This document shows positions 1 to 8,059 of a DNA stretch of 40,866 bases, piece after piece. The notes under the pieces are model-generated. The model was given only the letters and a program-made list of their open reading frames with translations. It was not told where the DNA came from and made no database searches. The translations under genes were made by a program, and so were the position numbers. The DNA is from Candidatus Cloacimonadota bacterium (GTDB lineage: Bacteria > Cloacimonadota > Cloacimonadia > JGIOTU-2), in NCBI GenBank assembly GCA_030611765.1, contig JAUWPE010000008.1, forward strand, positions 1-40,866, in the 5' to 3' direction. Position 1 is the first letter of the stretch, and each line of letters begins with the position of its first letter.

Positions 1-324
1 AGCTGATTCCATTAAATCAAGGATTGAAACTCCAGAACGGATATTCCATGCTCGTCTGTCTCGCTTGTTTGTTTAGCTGATTCCATTAAATCAAGGATTG
101 AAACTATATAAGAGTATTATTAATAATATATTAATATATAAGTTTGTTTAGCTGATTCCATTAAATCAAGGATTGAAACTCGAGATAAGAGACGTAGAAG
201 AGAGTAAGCTCAGATAGTTTGTTTAGCTGATTCCATTAAATCAAGGATTGAAACTATGGATATGATGATTGGAAAGAAAGTGCATGGGTAGTTTGTTTAG
301 CTGATTCCATTAAATCAAGGATTG
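1..324 (+). CRISPR. CRISPR array, trailer end; upstream part lies outside the window
   Basis: 38-nt repeat GTTTGTTTAGCTGATTCCATTAAATCAAGGATTGAAAC at 67-104, 142-179 and 217-254; 5'-truncated by the window edge at 1-30; 3'-truncated terminal copy at 291-324. Spacers 31-66, 105-141, 180-216 and 255-290 are 36-37 nt and unique. The 3' ATTGAAAC end is typical of type I/III repeats. No cas genes in the window. Confidence 0.97.
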
Positions 325-362
325 TCCCGACAGGTCGGGATGCTTCCGAGCAAGCTCGTCGG
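325..362. repeat. palindromic intergenic element (two adjacent hairpins)
   Basis: TCCCGACAGGTCGGGA inverted repeat followed by CCGAGCAAGCTCGTCGG; directly abuts the truncated CRISPR repeat. Confidence 0.7.
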
Positions 363-371
363 CAAAAAACG

Positions 372-533
372 CATGCATCAAATATCCATTTTGTGTTAGG
401 AAATGAATTATTACAACATGAAGGCGATGATGCGTATCATCACCTTCAATGGGATTATTATGAAAATAGAGGAAAATCTGGTTCCATTAAATATGACAAC
501 TATGCTTTTCCGTTTTCCGTTCTTCATGCTTGA
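372..533 (+). pseudogene. C-terminal remnant of an unidentified protein
   Basis: Open frame HASNIHFVLGNELLQHEGDDAYHHLQWDYYENRGKSGSIKYDNYAFPFSVLHA* with no start codon context; upstream sequence is CRISPR repeat plus palindrome. Confidence 0.5.
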
Positions 534-617
534 AATTTAACAAATATTCCATTCTTTATTGACATAACAATGAAAAAAACGAAGAAAAAGTAAATTAATC
601 CTTTATAAGGAGTAAAC

Positions 618-893
618 ATGGATAAGAAAAAAATGGATGAATTCAAAGTTAAAGGAGAAGAACTTCTTAAAAAAGTCAAAGAGATCATTCATGAAGGCAA
701 TATCCGCAAGATCATCATCAAAAATGACAGCGGTAAAACCTATCTTGAGATCCCTGTGACGATCGGTGTGGTCGGCGTGGTGCTCGCACCTGTATGGGCA
801 GCCATCGGCGCACTCGCAGCTCTCGCGTCCCAATTTACAATTCAGGTTATCAAGAAGGAAGTCAAAGAAAAACCATCTGCAAAAAAAGAATAA
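618..893 (+). CDS. DUF4342 domain-containing protein
   Basis: 91-aa ORF, RBS aaggag upstream; pattern VKGEELLKKVKEIIHEGNIRKIIIKNDSGKTYLEIPVTIGVVG plus hydrophobic segment matches the DUF4342 family as remembered. Confidence 0.8.
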   Translation: MDKKKMDEFKVKGEELLKKVKEIIHEGNIRKIIIKNDSGKTYLEIPVTIGVVGVVLAPVWAAIGALAALASQFTIQVIKKEVKEKPSAKKE

Positions 894-912
894 TTTATAA
901 TACTATGCACGA

Positions 913-939
913 AAAGGGTTCATGAAAATGGAGCCCTTT
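913..939 (+). terminator. putative stem-loop after the DUF4342 gene
   Basis: AAAGGGTTC-catgaaaatg-GAGCCCTTT hairpin (one G-T wobble) about 20 bp after the stop; no strong T-tract. Confidence 0.4.
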
Positions 940-1036
940 AGCTTATCTTAACAGAATTTTAAAACAGTATTAGCGAATGGAGCTGAACTAAATTAAGATA
1001 CAAGATTAAATAAAACATCAATATAGGAGAATAACA

Positions 1037-1480
1037 ATGTATCTATATCAGCACACGCAAAGAAGTAAAATGCTTTTCTACACAATCATTGTAGTGCTGT
1101 TGTTCATGTTGTTCTTGATGTTCAGATTCGGATTCAACTGGATTAATGTTGTTGTTTTTATTTCAATGGTTGTAGCTTTGTATCTTTTTAATTCTCTTAC
1201 TGTAAGAGTAAGTTCAGATAAAATATCAGCCGCTTTCGGATCAGGTCTCATTCATAAAACAATTACTTTTACTAGAATTAAATCAGCTGAGAAAGTTAGA
1301 AATAAATGGTTTTACGGATTTGGCATACGTCTCATTCCGGGCGGGCAAATGTATAATGTTGCAGGACTCGATGCTGTAGAGCTTAAACTTACTAACGGCA
1401 AAATTTTCCGCATTGGAACGGATGAGCCGGACAAACTGCTTGAAGCTATTTCATCAAATATTGAGAAATCTATGAATTAA
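1037..1480 (+). CDS. small membrane protein, two TM segments, possible bacterial PH-like domain
   Basis: 147-aa ORF with hydrophobic N-terminal half; soluble half has RIKSAEKVRNKWFYGFGIRLIPGGQMYNVAG...VELKLTNGKIFRIGTDEPDKLLEAI. Confidence 0.65.
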   Translation: MYLYQHTQRSKMLFYTIIVVLLFMLFLMFRFGFNWINVVVFISMVVALYLFNSLTVRVSSDKISAAFGSGLIHKTITFTRIKSAEKVRNKWFYGFGIRLIPGGQMYNVAGLDAVELKLTNGKIFRIGTDEPDKLLEAISSNIEKSMN

Positions 1481-1499
1481 ATGGGATGAAATGTATAGA

Positions 1500-1860
1500 A
1501 CGCAGCCCCGCACAGATTAAACTGATTTTCGCAGAATAAATATTATATTTTTTTAACCAACCATCTTCGCTACGTTTCAGTCTTAACTCCGTTATGCCCA
1601 GACAAGACGCCGTGGCAGACAGAGAACACCCGTCTTCATTTCATTACGCCGAGGCAGGCAGAGAGCACAGAGGAATTTCCACTTGAGGTAAGGTAATTCC
1701 CATAAAGAGCGATGTCATTCCCGAAATCCATCGGGAATCCAGTATTATTTGACAGCCAACACACCTCCCGGCTAAAGCCGTACTCCTCTTGATAGAGGAG
1801 AATTAATAATAAATCCCCTCTAAAAAGAGGGGTGATTCCGAAGGAATCGGGGTGTGTTTA
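1500..1860. repeat. composite block of interspersed intergenic repeats
   Basis: GCAGATTAAACTGATTTTCGCAG half-element; 24-nt modules at 1580-1603 and 1632-1655; TCATTCCCGAAATCCATCGGGAATCCAGTATT; CCCCTCTAAAAAGAGGGG hairpin followed by TGATTCCGAAGGAATCGGGGTGTGTTTA. Confidence 0.75.
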
Positions 1861-1927
1861 TTTAGTATAACATTAACAACCATTAAGAAAGTTTACTTCG
1901 TAAACCTTTCGCAAGGTTCCCAAAAAA

Positions 1928-1973
1928 TTGACAAACAAATTTCCTTTCCTAATAAATAGACCGACGGTCGGTC
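1928..1973 (+). promoter_or_regulatory. putative promoter with palindromic operator for the TetR-led cluster
   Basis: TTGACA (1928-1933), 16 nt, TAATAA (1950-1955), then perfect inverted repeat GACCGAC-G-GTCGGTC (1959-1973) upstream of the ATG at 1994. Confidence 0.7.
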
Positions 1974-1993
1974 GAAAAAATAAAAGGATATAT

Positions 1994-2680
1994 ATGGCAA
2001 GAATCGTTAAGAAACATGACATCAGAAAAAATGAAATTCTGGATGTGGCACAGAACTTGTTCTACTCAGAAGGATTTGATAAAACTTCGATCAATCAGAT
2101 CATTGATCAGATGGGTATTGCTAAAGGAACGATATATCATTATTTTAAATCAAAACTTGAATTACTTGAGGTAGTGGTTGAGCGTTTTATCACGCAGATC
2201 GCAGAATCGATCCAGCCAATATTGCAGCAGGAAAATTTGAATGCAATTGAGAAATTGAATACATGTTTTCGGCAAATAGGGCAGATAAAATTTGAAAAAA
2301 AGGAGTTCATGTTTGAGCTTCTGAAAATAATGAACAGAGATGAAAATATAATCATGCGTCATAAAATGATCACCAGAAGTATTGATCTGCTGGCTCCAAT
2401 CATTGCTGAGATCATAAAACAGGGAAATACTGAAGGATTGTGTAATACTGAATATCCGCTGGAATCTGCACAGTACATTCTGGCAATATCGAGCTATCTG
2501 AACTCTAAACTCTCACGAATAATCATAGAAATTCACGAGAAAAAACAAGATATTTCAGTTCTCGTTGATAATTATACAGCTTATGAAAGAGCAATAGAAC
2601 GGATCATCGGTGCTGCAAAAAACTCAATATTACTTGCAGACCAAACTTTGATCGAGCAATTTTTTTCCGAGGAGGAATAA
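1994..2680 (+). CDS. TetR/AcrR family transcriptional regulator
   Basis: MARIVKKHDIRKNEILDVAQNLFYSEGFDKTSINQIIDQMGIAKGTIYHYFKSKLELL is a TetR HTH. ATG at 1994 preferred over the TTG at 1928, which is the -35 box. Confidence 0.92.
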   Translation: MARIVKKHDIRKNEILDVAQNLFYSEGFDKTSINQIIDQMGIAKGTIYHYFKSKLELLEVVVERFITQIAESIQPILQQENLNAIEKLNTCFRQIGQIKFEKKEFMFELLKIMNRDENIIMRHKMITRSIDLLAPIIAEIIKQGNTEGLCNTEYPLESAQYILAISSYLNSKLSRIIIEIHEKKQDISVLVDNYTAYERAIERIIGAAKNSILLADQTLIEQFFSEEE

Positions 2681-3384
2681 TGCCTTTACTTGAACTCATA
2701 AATGTGAAGAAAGATTACATGAAAGGTGAGACGGTTATCCCCGCTTTAAGAGGGGTTGATCTTCTTATTGAGAAAGGGGACTTCCTCTCCATTGTCGGAC
2801 CTTCCGGCAGCGGTAAGTCCACCCTTCTTAATATTATCGGATGTATCGATACTCCCACAGAAGGTAGCGTGCTTTATGACGGAACTGATCTTTCCGAACT
2901 GAATGATAAGGAAAAAACACGATACAGGAAAGAAAATATCTCATTCATATTTCAATCCTTTAATCTTATTCCAGTGTTGACAGCTCGTGAAAATGTCGAA
3001 TTGCCCCTCATCATTGAAAAGAAATTCAATAAAGAAGAAATTCATGATAAGGTAAGCAATATCATTGAAATAGTTGGGCTCGAAGATATGGCAGACAGAT
3101 TTCCCCGAGAGCTTTCCGGTGGTCAGGAGCAGCGCGTGGCAATTGCCCGGGCACTGGTGAAAAATCCTCTGGTCGTTCTCGCTGATGAACCAACTGCAAA
3201 TCTCGATTCCGAAATGTCTGAAGATATTATTTCAGTTATGCAGAAAATGAACGAGGAAATTCATACTACATTTATTTTCTCAACTCACGACCCACTTGTT
3301 CAGAAACATGCAGAACGTGTGATAATCCTCCGAGATGGTCTGATCGCTTCAGATGAAAGGAAGAACCATGGGCACGCTGATTAA
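2680..3384 (+). CDS. ABC transporter ATP-binding protein (MacB/LolD-like)
   Basis: Walker A GPSGSGKST, signature LSGGQEQRVAIARAL, Walker B VVLADEPTANLD. Confidence 0.95.
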   Translation: MPLLELINVKKDYMKGETVIPALRGVDLLIEKGDFLSIVGPSGSGKSTLLNIIGCIDTPTEGSVLYDGTDLSELNDKEKTRYRKENISFIFQSFNLIPVLTARENVELPLIIEKKFNKEEIHDKVSNIIEIVGLEDMADRFPRELSGGQEQRVAIARALVKNPLVVLADEPTANLDSEMSEDIISVMQKMNEEIHTTFIFSTHDPLVQKHAERVIILRDGLIASDERKNHGHAD

Positions 3385-4618
3385 GATCGCATGGCGGAAT
3401 GTTCGTAGACATAAACGCCGAACCTTTCTCTCTGCACTGGTCATCGCTGTGGGGCTTGCAATGTTCATTCTGATGAATTCGATCATGACCGGTATGGATC
3501 GAGCGAATATTGATAATCTTGTTGAATTGAGTACTTCATCAATAAGAATTTCTACAAAGGAATATGCTGAGGACATCGAGTCATTACCTCTTAAATACGG
3601 ATTACAGAATGTGCAGGAACTCACTATGTTTATTCAGCAGCAGGAGTATGTTGCAGGTGCAACTCCGAGAACACAATTCCTGGGGCAGCTTTCCAACTGG
3701 GAAGAAACCATGCCGGTGATAGGACAAGTAGTTGATGCAAAAACAGATGTGATCGTTTTTGCTTTAATGAACTATCTTGAAGGAAATTATTTCTCTGATG
3801 AAGGTGAGAATGAGATCATTCTTGGTAAAGGACTGGCAGAACAAATGGGTGTGCAGACGGGAGATTATATTACACTTTATGCACTCACAAGATATGAAAG
3901 CAGGAATGCTGACGAATTTCATATTGTGGGACTGCTGAATACAACCGATCCAAATATCAATTTGAATACCATTCTGATCACATACGAAACTGCTGACAGT
4001 TTTCTCGATCTCGAAGGACTTGTGACAGAACTCTATGTGGCAATGGAACGGAGAGTGAGTTACAACTTGTTTGTGAAAGATGTGCAGCAGCTCCAAACAA
4101 AACTCCAAAGCCGTTTTCCGGAACTTCAAATAGATAGCTTTCTTAAAATAGCTAGTGGCTTTCTGAAACTTACCGAACAAAAGAAAGCATTCGGGATGAT
4201 ATTCATGCTAATAATCCTCGCAATTGCAGCAGTCGGGATCTTTAACTCGGTTTTGATGAGTGTGTATGAGCGCATTCGGGAGATCGGTGTGCTGAGAGCT
4301 CAGGGCATGAAAAGGGGAGAGATCATTACCCTCTTTCTTTGGGAAGGTGGTTTCATCGGTATTTTGGGGAGCATACTTGGCTTGATCATCGGATGTGGAG
4401 CGAATATTTATTTTGTACTTGTGGGAATTCCCCTTGATAAGTTTTCCGGATTAGAAACATCAGGTTTACCATTTTTGGGCAGGATGTACGGTGAGTGGAA
4501 TATTGGCGCTATCATTTTCGTGTTTCTATTTGGGATCATTGTCGCTGTTGCAGCAAGTTACCTGCCATCGAGAATGGCTTCAAAAATGGAAGTTACAAAA
4601 GCAATACGCTACGTGTAG
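3368..4618 (+). CDS. ABC transporter permease (FtsX/MacB-like)
   Basis: MGTLIKIAWRNVRRHKRRTFLSALVIAVG N-terminus; C-terminal GIFNSVLMSVYERIREIGVLRAQGMKRGEI and YLPSRMASKMEVTKAIRYV. Start set at ATG 3368; overlaps the ATPase gene. Confidence 0.92.
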   Translation: MGTLIKIAWRNVRRHKRRTFLSALVIAVGLAMFILMNSIMTGMDRANIDNLVELSTSSIRISTKEYAEDIESLPLKYGLQNVQELTMFIQQQEYVAGATPRTQFLGQLSNWEETMPVIGQVVDAKTDVIVFALMNYLEGNYFSDEGENEIILGKGLAEQMGVQTGDYITLYALTRYESRNADEFHIVGLLNTTDPNINLNTILITYETADSFLDLEGLVTELYVAMERRVSYNLFVKDVQQLQTKLQSRFPELQIDSFLKIASGFLKLTEQKKAFGMIFMLIILAIAAVGIFNSVLMSVYERIREIGVLRAQGMKRGEIITLFLWEGGFIGILGSILGLIIGCGANIYFVLVGIPLDKFSGLETSGLPFLGRMYGEWNIGAIIFVFLFGIIVAVAASYLPSRMASKMEVTKAIRYV

Positions 4619-4627
4619 GGAGGGACA

Positions 4628-5866
4628 ATGTCATTTATACAAAAATTCGCTTTCAGAAATGTCGGTCGTAATAAACGCCGTTCTATTCTCGCAGTAATTT
4701 CCGTAACGCTATCCATTATGCTTATTGTTTTTTTACAGGGATTCGTCGGGGGATTCCTTGATAATCTCGTTCATAATTACACAAAAAATGAGACGGGTCA
4801 TATCAGAATTGCTACGAACCAGTTCGAAGAAAAAGCAAAGTTCAATCCTGTAACTGAGAATATAAAAGATCCTGATAGGATATTGCAAACCATCTCGCAG
4901 AATGAAGAAATAAATAAAAATATACGCATAATGACCAAGCGTATAGTGTTTGGAGTACTTCTCAGCCACGATGGAAACAACAAAGCAGCACTTGCCTATG
5001 CCGGTGATCCCAAGAAAGAAAAAGAGCTTCTGATGCTCAACAACTCGATACTTCCCGGCGGACGATATATCGAAAATGAAAATGAAACTATTATCGGAAA
5101 ACAGTTAGCTGAAGATCTCAATTATGAACTCGGAGATGAGATCAATGTGCTCACACAAGGCAGTGATTATGCACTTCATCTTAAGAAATTCAAAATTGTG
5201 GGGCTCTTTGAAACAGGCTTGGGTATGTACGATGAAAAACTGTTTCAAATACCTTTGATCAGTGCTCAGGAACTGCTCAGAATGCCGGGAGAAACCCAAC
5301 AGATCATTATAATGTTGAATAATTATCATGATTCTGATATGGTTGCAGAGCAGATAGATAATTTGCTGATGGATAACGAAATTGCAGTCTCCCCATGGTC
5401 AAAGATCGGCACATATTATTTCTATGTAGAAATGGCAGCACAGATCTATGGCTGGTACTATATTGTGATCGCTTTTCTCGGTGCCTTCATTATTGCTAAT
5501 ATAATGATGATGGTCGTTCTGGAGCGCAGAAAAGAGATCGGTATTATAAAATCTTTGGGATTTTCAAACAAACAGGTCTTATCTATGTTTGTATTTGAAG
5601 GAATGATCCTGGGATTTATAGGAAGCATAATCGGGTCGCTAATTGGTGTCGGGATCGTAACTATTCTACATTATCACGGTTTGGACTTTTCAAAAATGCT
5701 AAGCTCGATAGATATGCCTTTGAGTAGTATTGTGTATTTCAGACTCAATGTGCTGAACATTGTCACTGCGATCCTACTGGGAACTGTGGTCTCGACTGTC
5801 ATTTCATTCATTCCATCGCGCAGAGCCGAAAAGATGAAGATCGTGGATTCATTAAAAAGTGTATAA
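4628..5866 (+). CDS. ABC transporter permease (FtsX/MacB-like), second copy
   Basis: MSFIQKFAFRNVGRNKRRSILAVISV; VVLERRKEIGIIKSLGFSNKQVLSMFVFEG; FIPSRRAEKMKIVDSLKSV. Confidence 0.92.
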   Translation: MSFIQKFAFRNVGRNKRRSILAVISVTLSIMLIVFLQGFVGGFLDNLVHNYTKNETGHIRIATNQFEEKAKFNPVTENIKDPDRILQTISQNEEINKNIRIMTKRIVFGVLLSHDGNNKAALAYAGDPKKEKELLMLNNSILPGGRYIENENETIIGKQLAEDLNYELGDEINVLTQGSDYALHLKKFKIVGLFETGLGMYDEKLFQIPLISAQELLRMPGETQQIIIMLNNYHDSDMVAEQIDNLLMDNEIAVSPWSKIGTYYFYVEMAAQIYGWYYIVIAFLGAFIIANIMMMVVLERRKEIGIIKSLGFSNKQVLSMFVFEGMILGFIGSIIGSLIGVGIVTILHYHGLDFSKMLSSIDMPLSSIVYFRLNVLNIVTAILLGTVVSTVISFIPSRRAEKMKIVDSLKSV

Positions 5867-5884
5867 ATTATTATGGGAGTTTAA

Positions 5885-6631
5885 ATGAAAAGATTAATTA
5901 TTTTTACTATTTTGTGTCTGTTCTCTATTACACTTAATGCACAGGAAGAGAATATCACCGGAGAAGAAATTCTCAGGAAAATTGATGAGAACGAGTATTA
6001 TGACACGATTGAATATACAGGGCAAATGATCATTCATATTGATGATCAAATCCGAACAAAACAGCTTACTTCACAGGCAAGAAGTGAAGGACATAAAGCG
6101 CTGGTAGAATTTACAAATCCCGAAGATTACGGCACAAAATATCTTCTGATCGATGATGAGCTCTGGATATATTTCCCGATAGAGGAAGAAGTGGTGAAGA
6201 TCTCGGGGCACATGCTGAAAGAAGGAATGATGGGCAGCGACTTTTCCTATGAGGATGCACTTGAATCAAGTAAAATATCAGAGAAATATAATGTTGAAGT
6301 TGCAGCCCAGGACACGATCCAAAACCATCCATGCTGGGTTCTGGTACTTAATGCCAAAGTTAAAGATGTGCCCTATTATACCAGAAAATTGTGGGTTGAT
6401 AAAGAGCATTTCTTCACGTGGAAAGAGGAGATGTATGCAAAATCGGGAAGGCTGCTTAAGGAGATGAACGTGCTCGAGATCAAACAGTTTGGTGATAGGT
6501 TTTTCCCGGTGAAATCTGAAATGGTTAATCAGTTGAGGAAGAACAGCAAGACGGTTTTTATAATGGATGATATTGTCTTTGATGTCGATCTTCCTGATGA
6601 TATTTTCAGCTTGAGAAACCTTCAGCATTAG
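5885..6631 (+). CDS. outer membrane lipoprotein-sorting protein (LolA-like, COG2834-type)
   Basis: Signal peptide; EEILRKIDENEYYDTIEYTGQMIIH, YLLIDDELWIYFPIEEEVVKISGHMLKEGMMGSDFSYED. Confidence 0.85.
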   Translation: MKRLIIFTILCLFSITLNAQEENITGEEILRKIDENEYYDTIEYTGQMIIHIDDQIRTKQLTSQARSEGHKALVEFTNPEDYGTKYLLIDDELWIYFPIEEEVVKISGHMLKEGMMGSDFSYEDALESSKISEKYNVEVAAQDTIQNHPCWVLVLNAKVKDVPYYTRKLWVDKEHFFTWKEEMYAKSGRLLKEMNVLEIKQFGDRFFPVKSEMVNQLRKNSKTVFIMDDIVFDVDLPDDIFSLRNLQH

Positions 6632-6640
6632 AGACAAAAC

Positions 6641-7750
6641 ATGAAAAAAATAGTTTTCATTTTATTTTTAATTTTTATTCTGGCTACAGCTTGGCTATGC
6701 GCAGAAAAACCAACAGGCATGAAAATATGGGGTTCTAATTTCATTGATATAAGCGGTTATCATTACTTTAAAAATGGGGAAGATTCACTCAAGTTTGGAG
6801 GGATGAATACATTTCGATTCAACTTTCATAACAGGAATAAACGCTATGGCAAAATTGAAGGTAATTTCGATCTTATTATCCCTTTTGGTTTTACTGCCGA
6901 TCAGTTTCAAAACCTGATAGATCAAACTGAAGAATCGGATACGCTCTCGATGCCCTATTATCCGCTTTTTGTAAATGGCAACACACCTATATTGCTGGAT
7001 ATCAGGAAATTGTATCTCTCTGTATATTTGCCTTTTGCAGACATTACTCTTGGAAGGCAGATCGTTAATTATGGCAAGGGAGTTGTATTCTCACCAATTG
7101 ATGTTTTCTCAACTATTGATGTTGCAAATATTAATTTCGAGCGGCACGGAAGCGATATCGCAGCTGTGAAAATTCCATTCTCATATCTTTCAGGGCTGGA
7201 TGTAGTGACTGAATTTCCTAGAAAACACCATGAGTATTCTTCTTCATTAAGAGGTTATTTCAATACTTTTGGATTTGATGTTGCAGTAAATACGATCTAC
7301 AAGCATCGGGCAAAAGAGCTGATCACAGGATTATCATTTAAGGGCGATGCCTTCTTTGGAGTGTATGGAGAGCTTGTTGAGCATTTTGCTGATGATCTTT
7401 CAAAGAAATATTTCGAGGGCATGCTCGGGCTGGATTATTCGATCAAGAATACTTTTTTCTTCAGAACTGAGTATTATTACAAAAACAGTAATATTCAGAA
7501 TGAGTGGGGAAAGCATAATTTTTATGCTTCATTTCAATATCTTATAAATGATCTTATGAATGTATCTGCACATGTTATTGGCAGTGGAGTGGGTGGAAAT
7601 GACCAGATGCTGATGTATTCCGGGCAGTTTTACTACAATATCCTTCAGAATGTGAATTTGATATTTTATACTCGCTATTTCTCATTCAAAGAAGATATTG
7701 CTTCTGCACATGATCTGGAATATGCTGTGCGGGTTGAGGTGAAGTTTTAG
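6641..7750 (+). CDS. predicted outer-membrane beta-barrel protein
   Basis: Signal peptide MKKIVFILFLIFILATAWLCA; alternating aromatic/hydrophobic strands, C-terminal LEYAVRVEVKF; follows the LolA-like gene by 9 bp. Confidence 0.65.
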   Translation: MKKIVFILFLIFILATAWLCAEKPTGMKIWGSNFIDISGYHYFKNGEDSLKFGGMNTFRFNFHNRNKRYGKIEGNFDLIIPFGFTADQFQNLIDQTEESDTLSMPYYPLFVNGNTPILLDIRKLYLSVYLPFADITLGRQIVNYGKGVVFSPIDVFSTIDVANINFERHGSDIAAVKIPFSYLSGLDVVTEFPRKHHEYSSSLRGYFNTFGFDVAVNTIYKHRAKELITGLSFKGDAFFGVYGELVEHFADDLSKKYFEGMLGLDYSIKNTFFFRTEYYYKNSNIQNEWGKHNFYASFQYLINDLMNVSAHVIGSGVGGNDQMLMYSGQFYYNILQNVNLIFYTRYFSFKEDIASAHDLEYAVRVEVKF

Positions 7751-7755
7751 AATCA

Positions 7756-7780
7756 CGACTCAGCTTGCAAAGATGAGTCG
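7756..7780 (+). terminator. 3' stem-loop, same family as 20941-20969
   Basis: CGACTCA-gcttgcaaaga-TGAGTCG inverted repeat 5 bp after the stop codon at 7750. Confidence 0.5.
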
Positions 7781-7904
7781 GGCTGGGGCGAGGTAAAATA
7801 ATGAAAATTCGGTTTTCAATCATTGGATTGAAATAAAATTGGCGAAATACTCCTTGGCTCTGCAACGGGGATAGTCAATTTTAAGAATTTTCTTTATTTT
7901 TATT

Positions 7905-7960
7905 TTCTGAATCTGTGTCGATCAGCTTCATCAGCGTTAATCTGCGTTCTATTTTTAAAT
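7905..7960. repeat. GCAGATTAAC-type intergenic repeat (reverse orientation)
   Basis: TTTTCTGAATCTGTGTCGATCAGCTTCATCAGCGTTAATCTGCGTTCTATTTTT, related to 11799-12085 and 31895-31945. Confidence 0.75.
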
Positions 7961-8059
7961 TTTCTGAGCTCAGTCCGACTGCTCAAAAAACCACATAAAA
8001 TTGACATGCATAGAATCACTTTGGAAATCTATCCAAGCTGAGAAGTATCTCAAAATAAT

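Noticed and set aside
1-600. Associated cas operon
   Set aside because: No Cas-like ORF is present near the array in this window; it may lie upstream, but that cannot be claimed.
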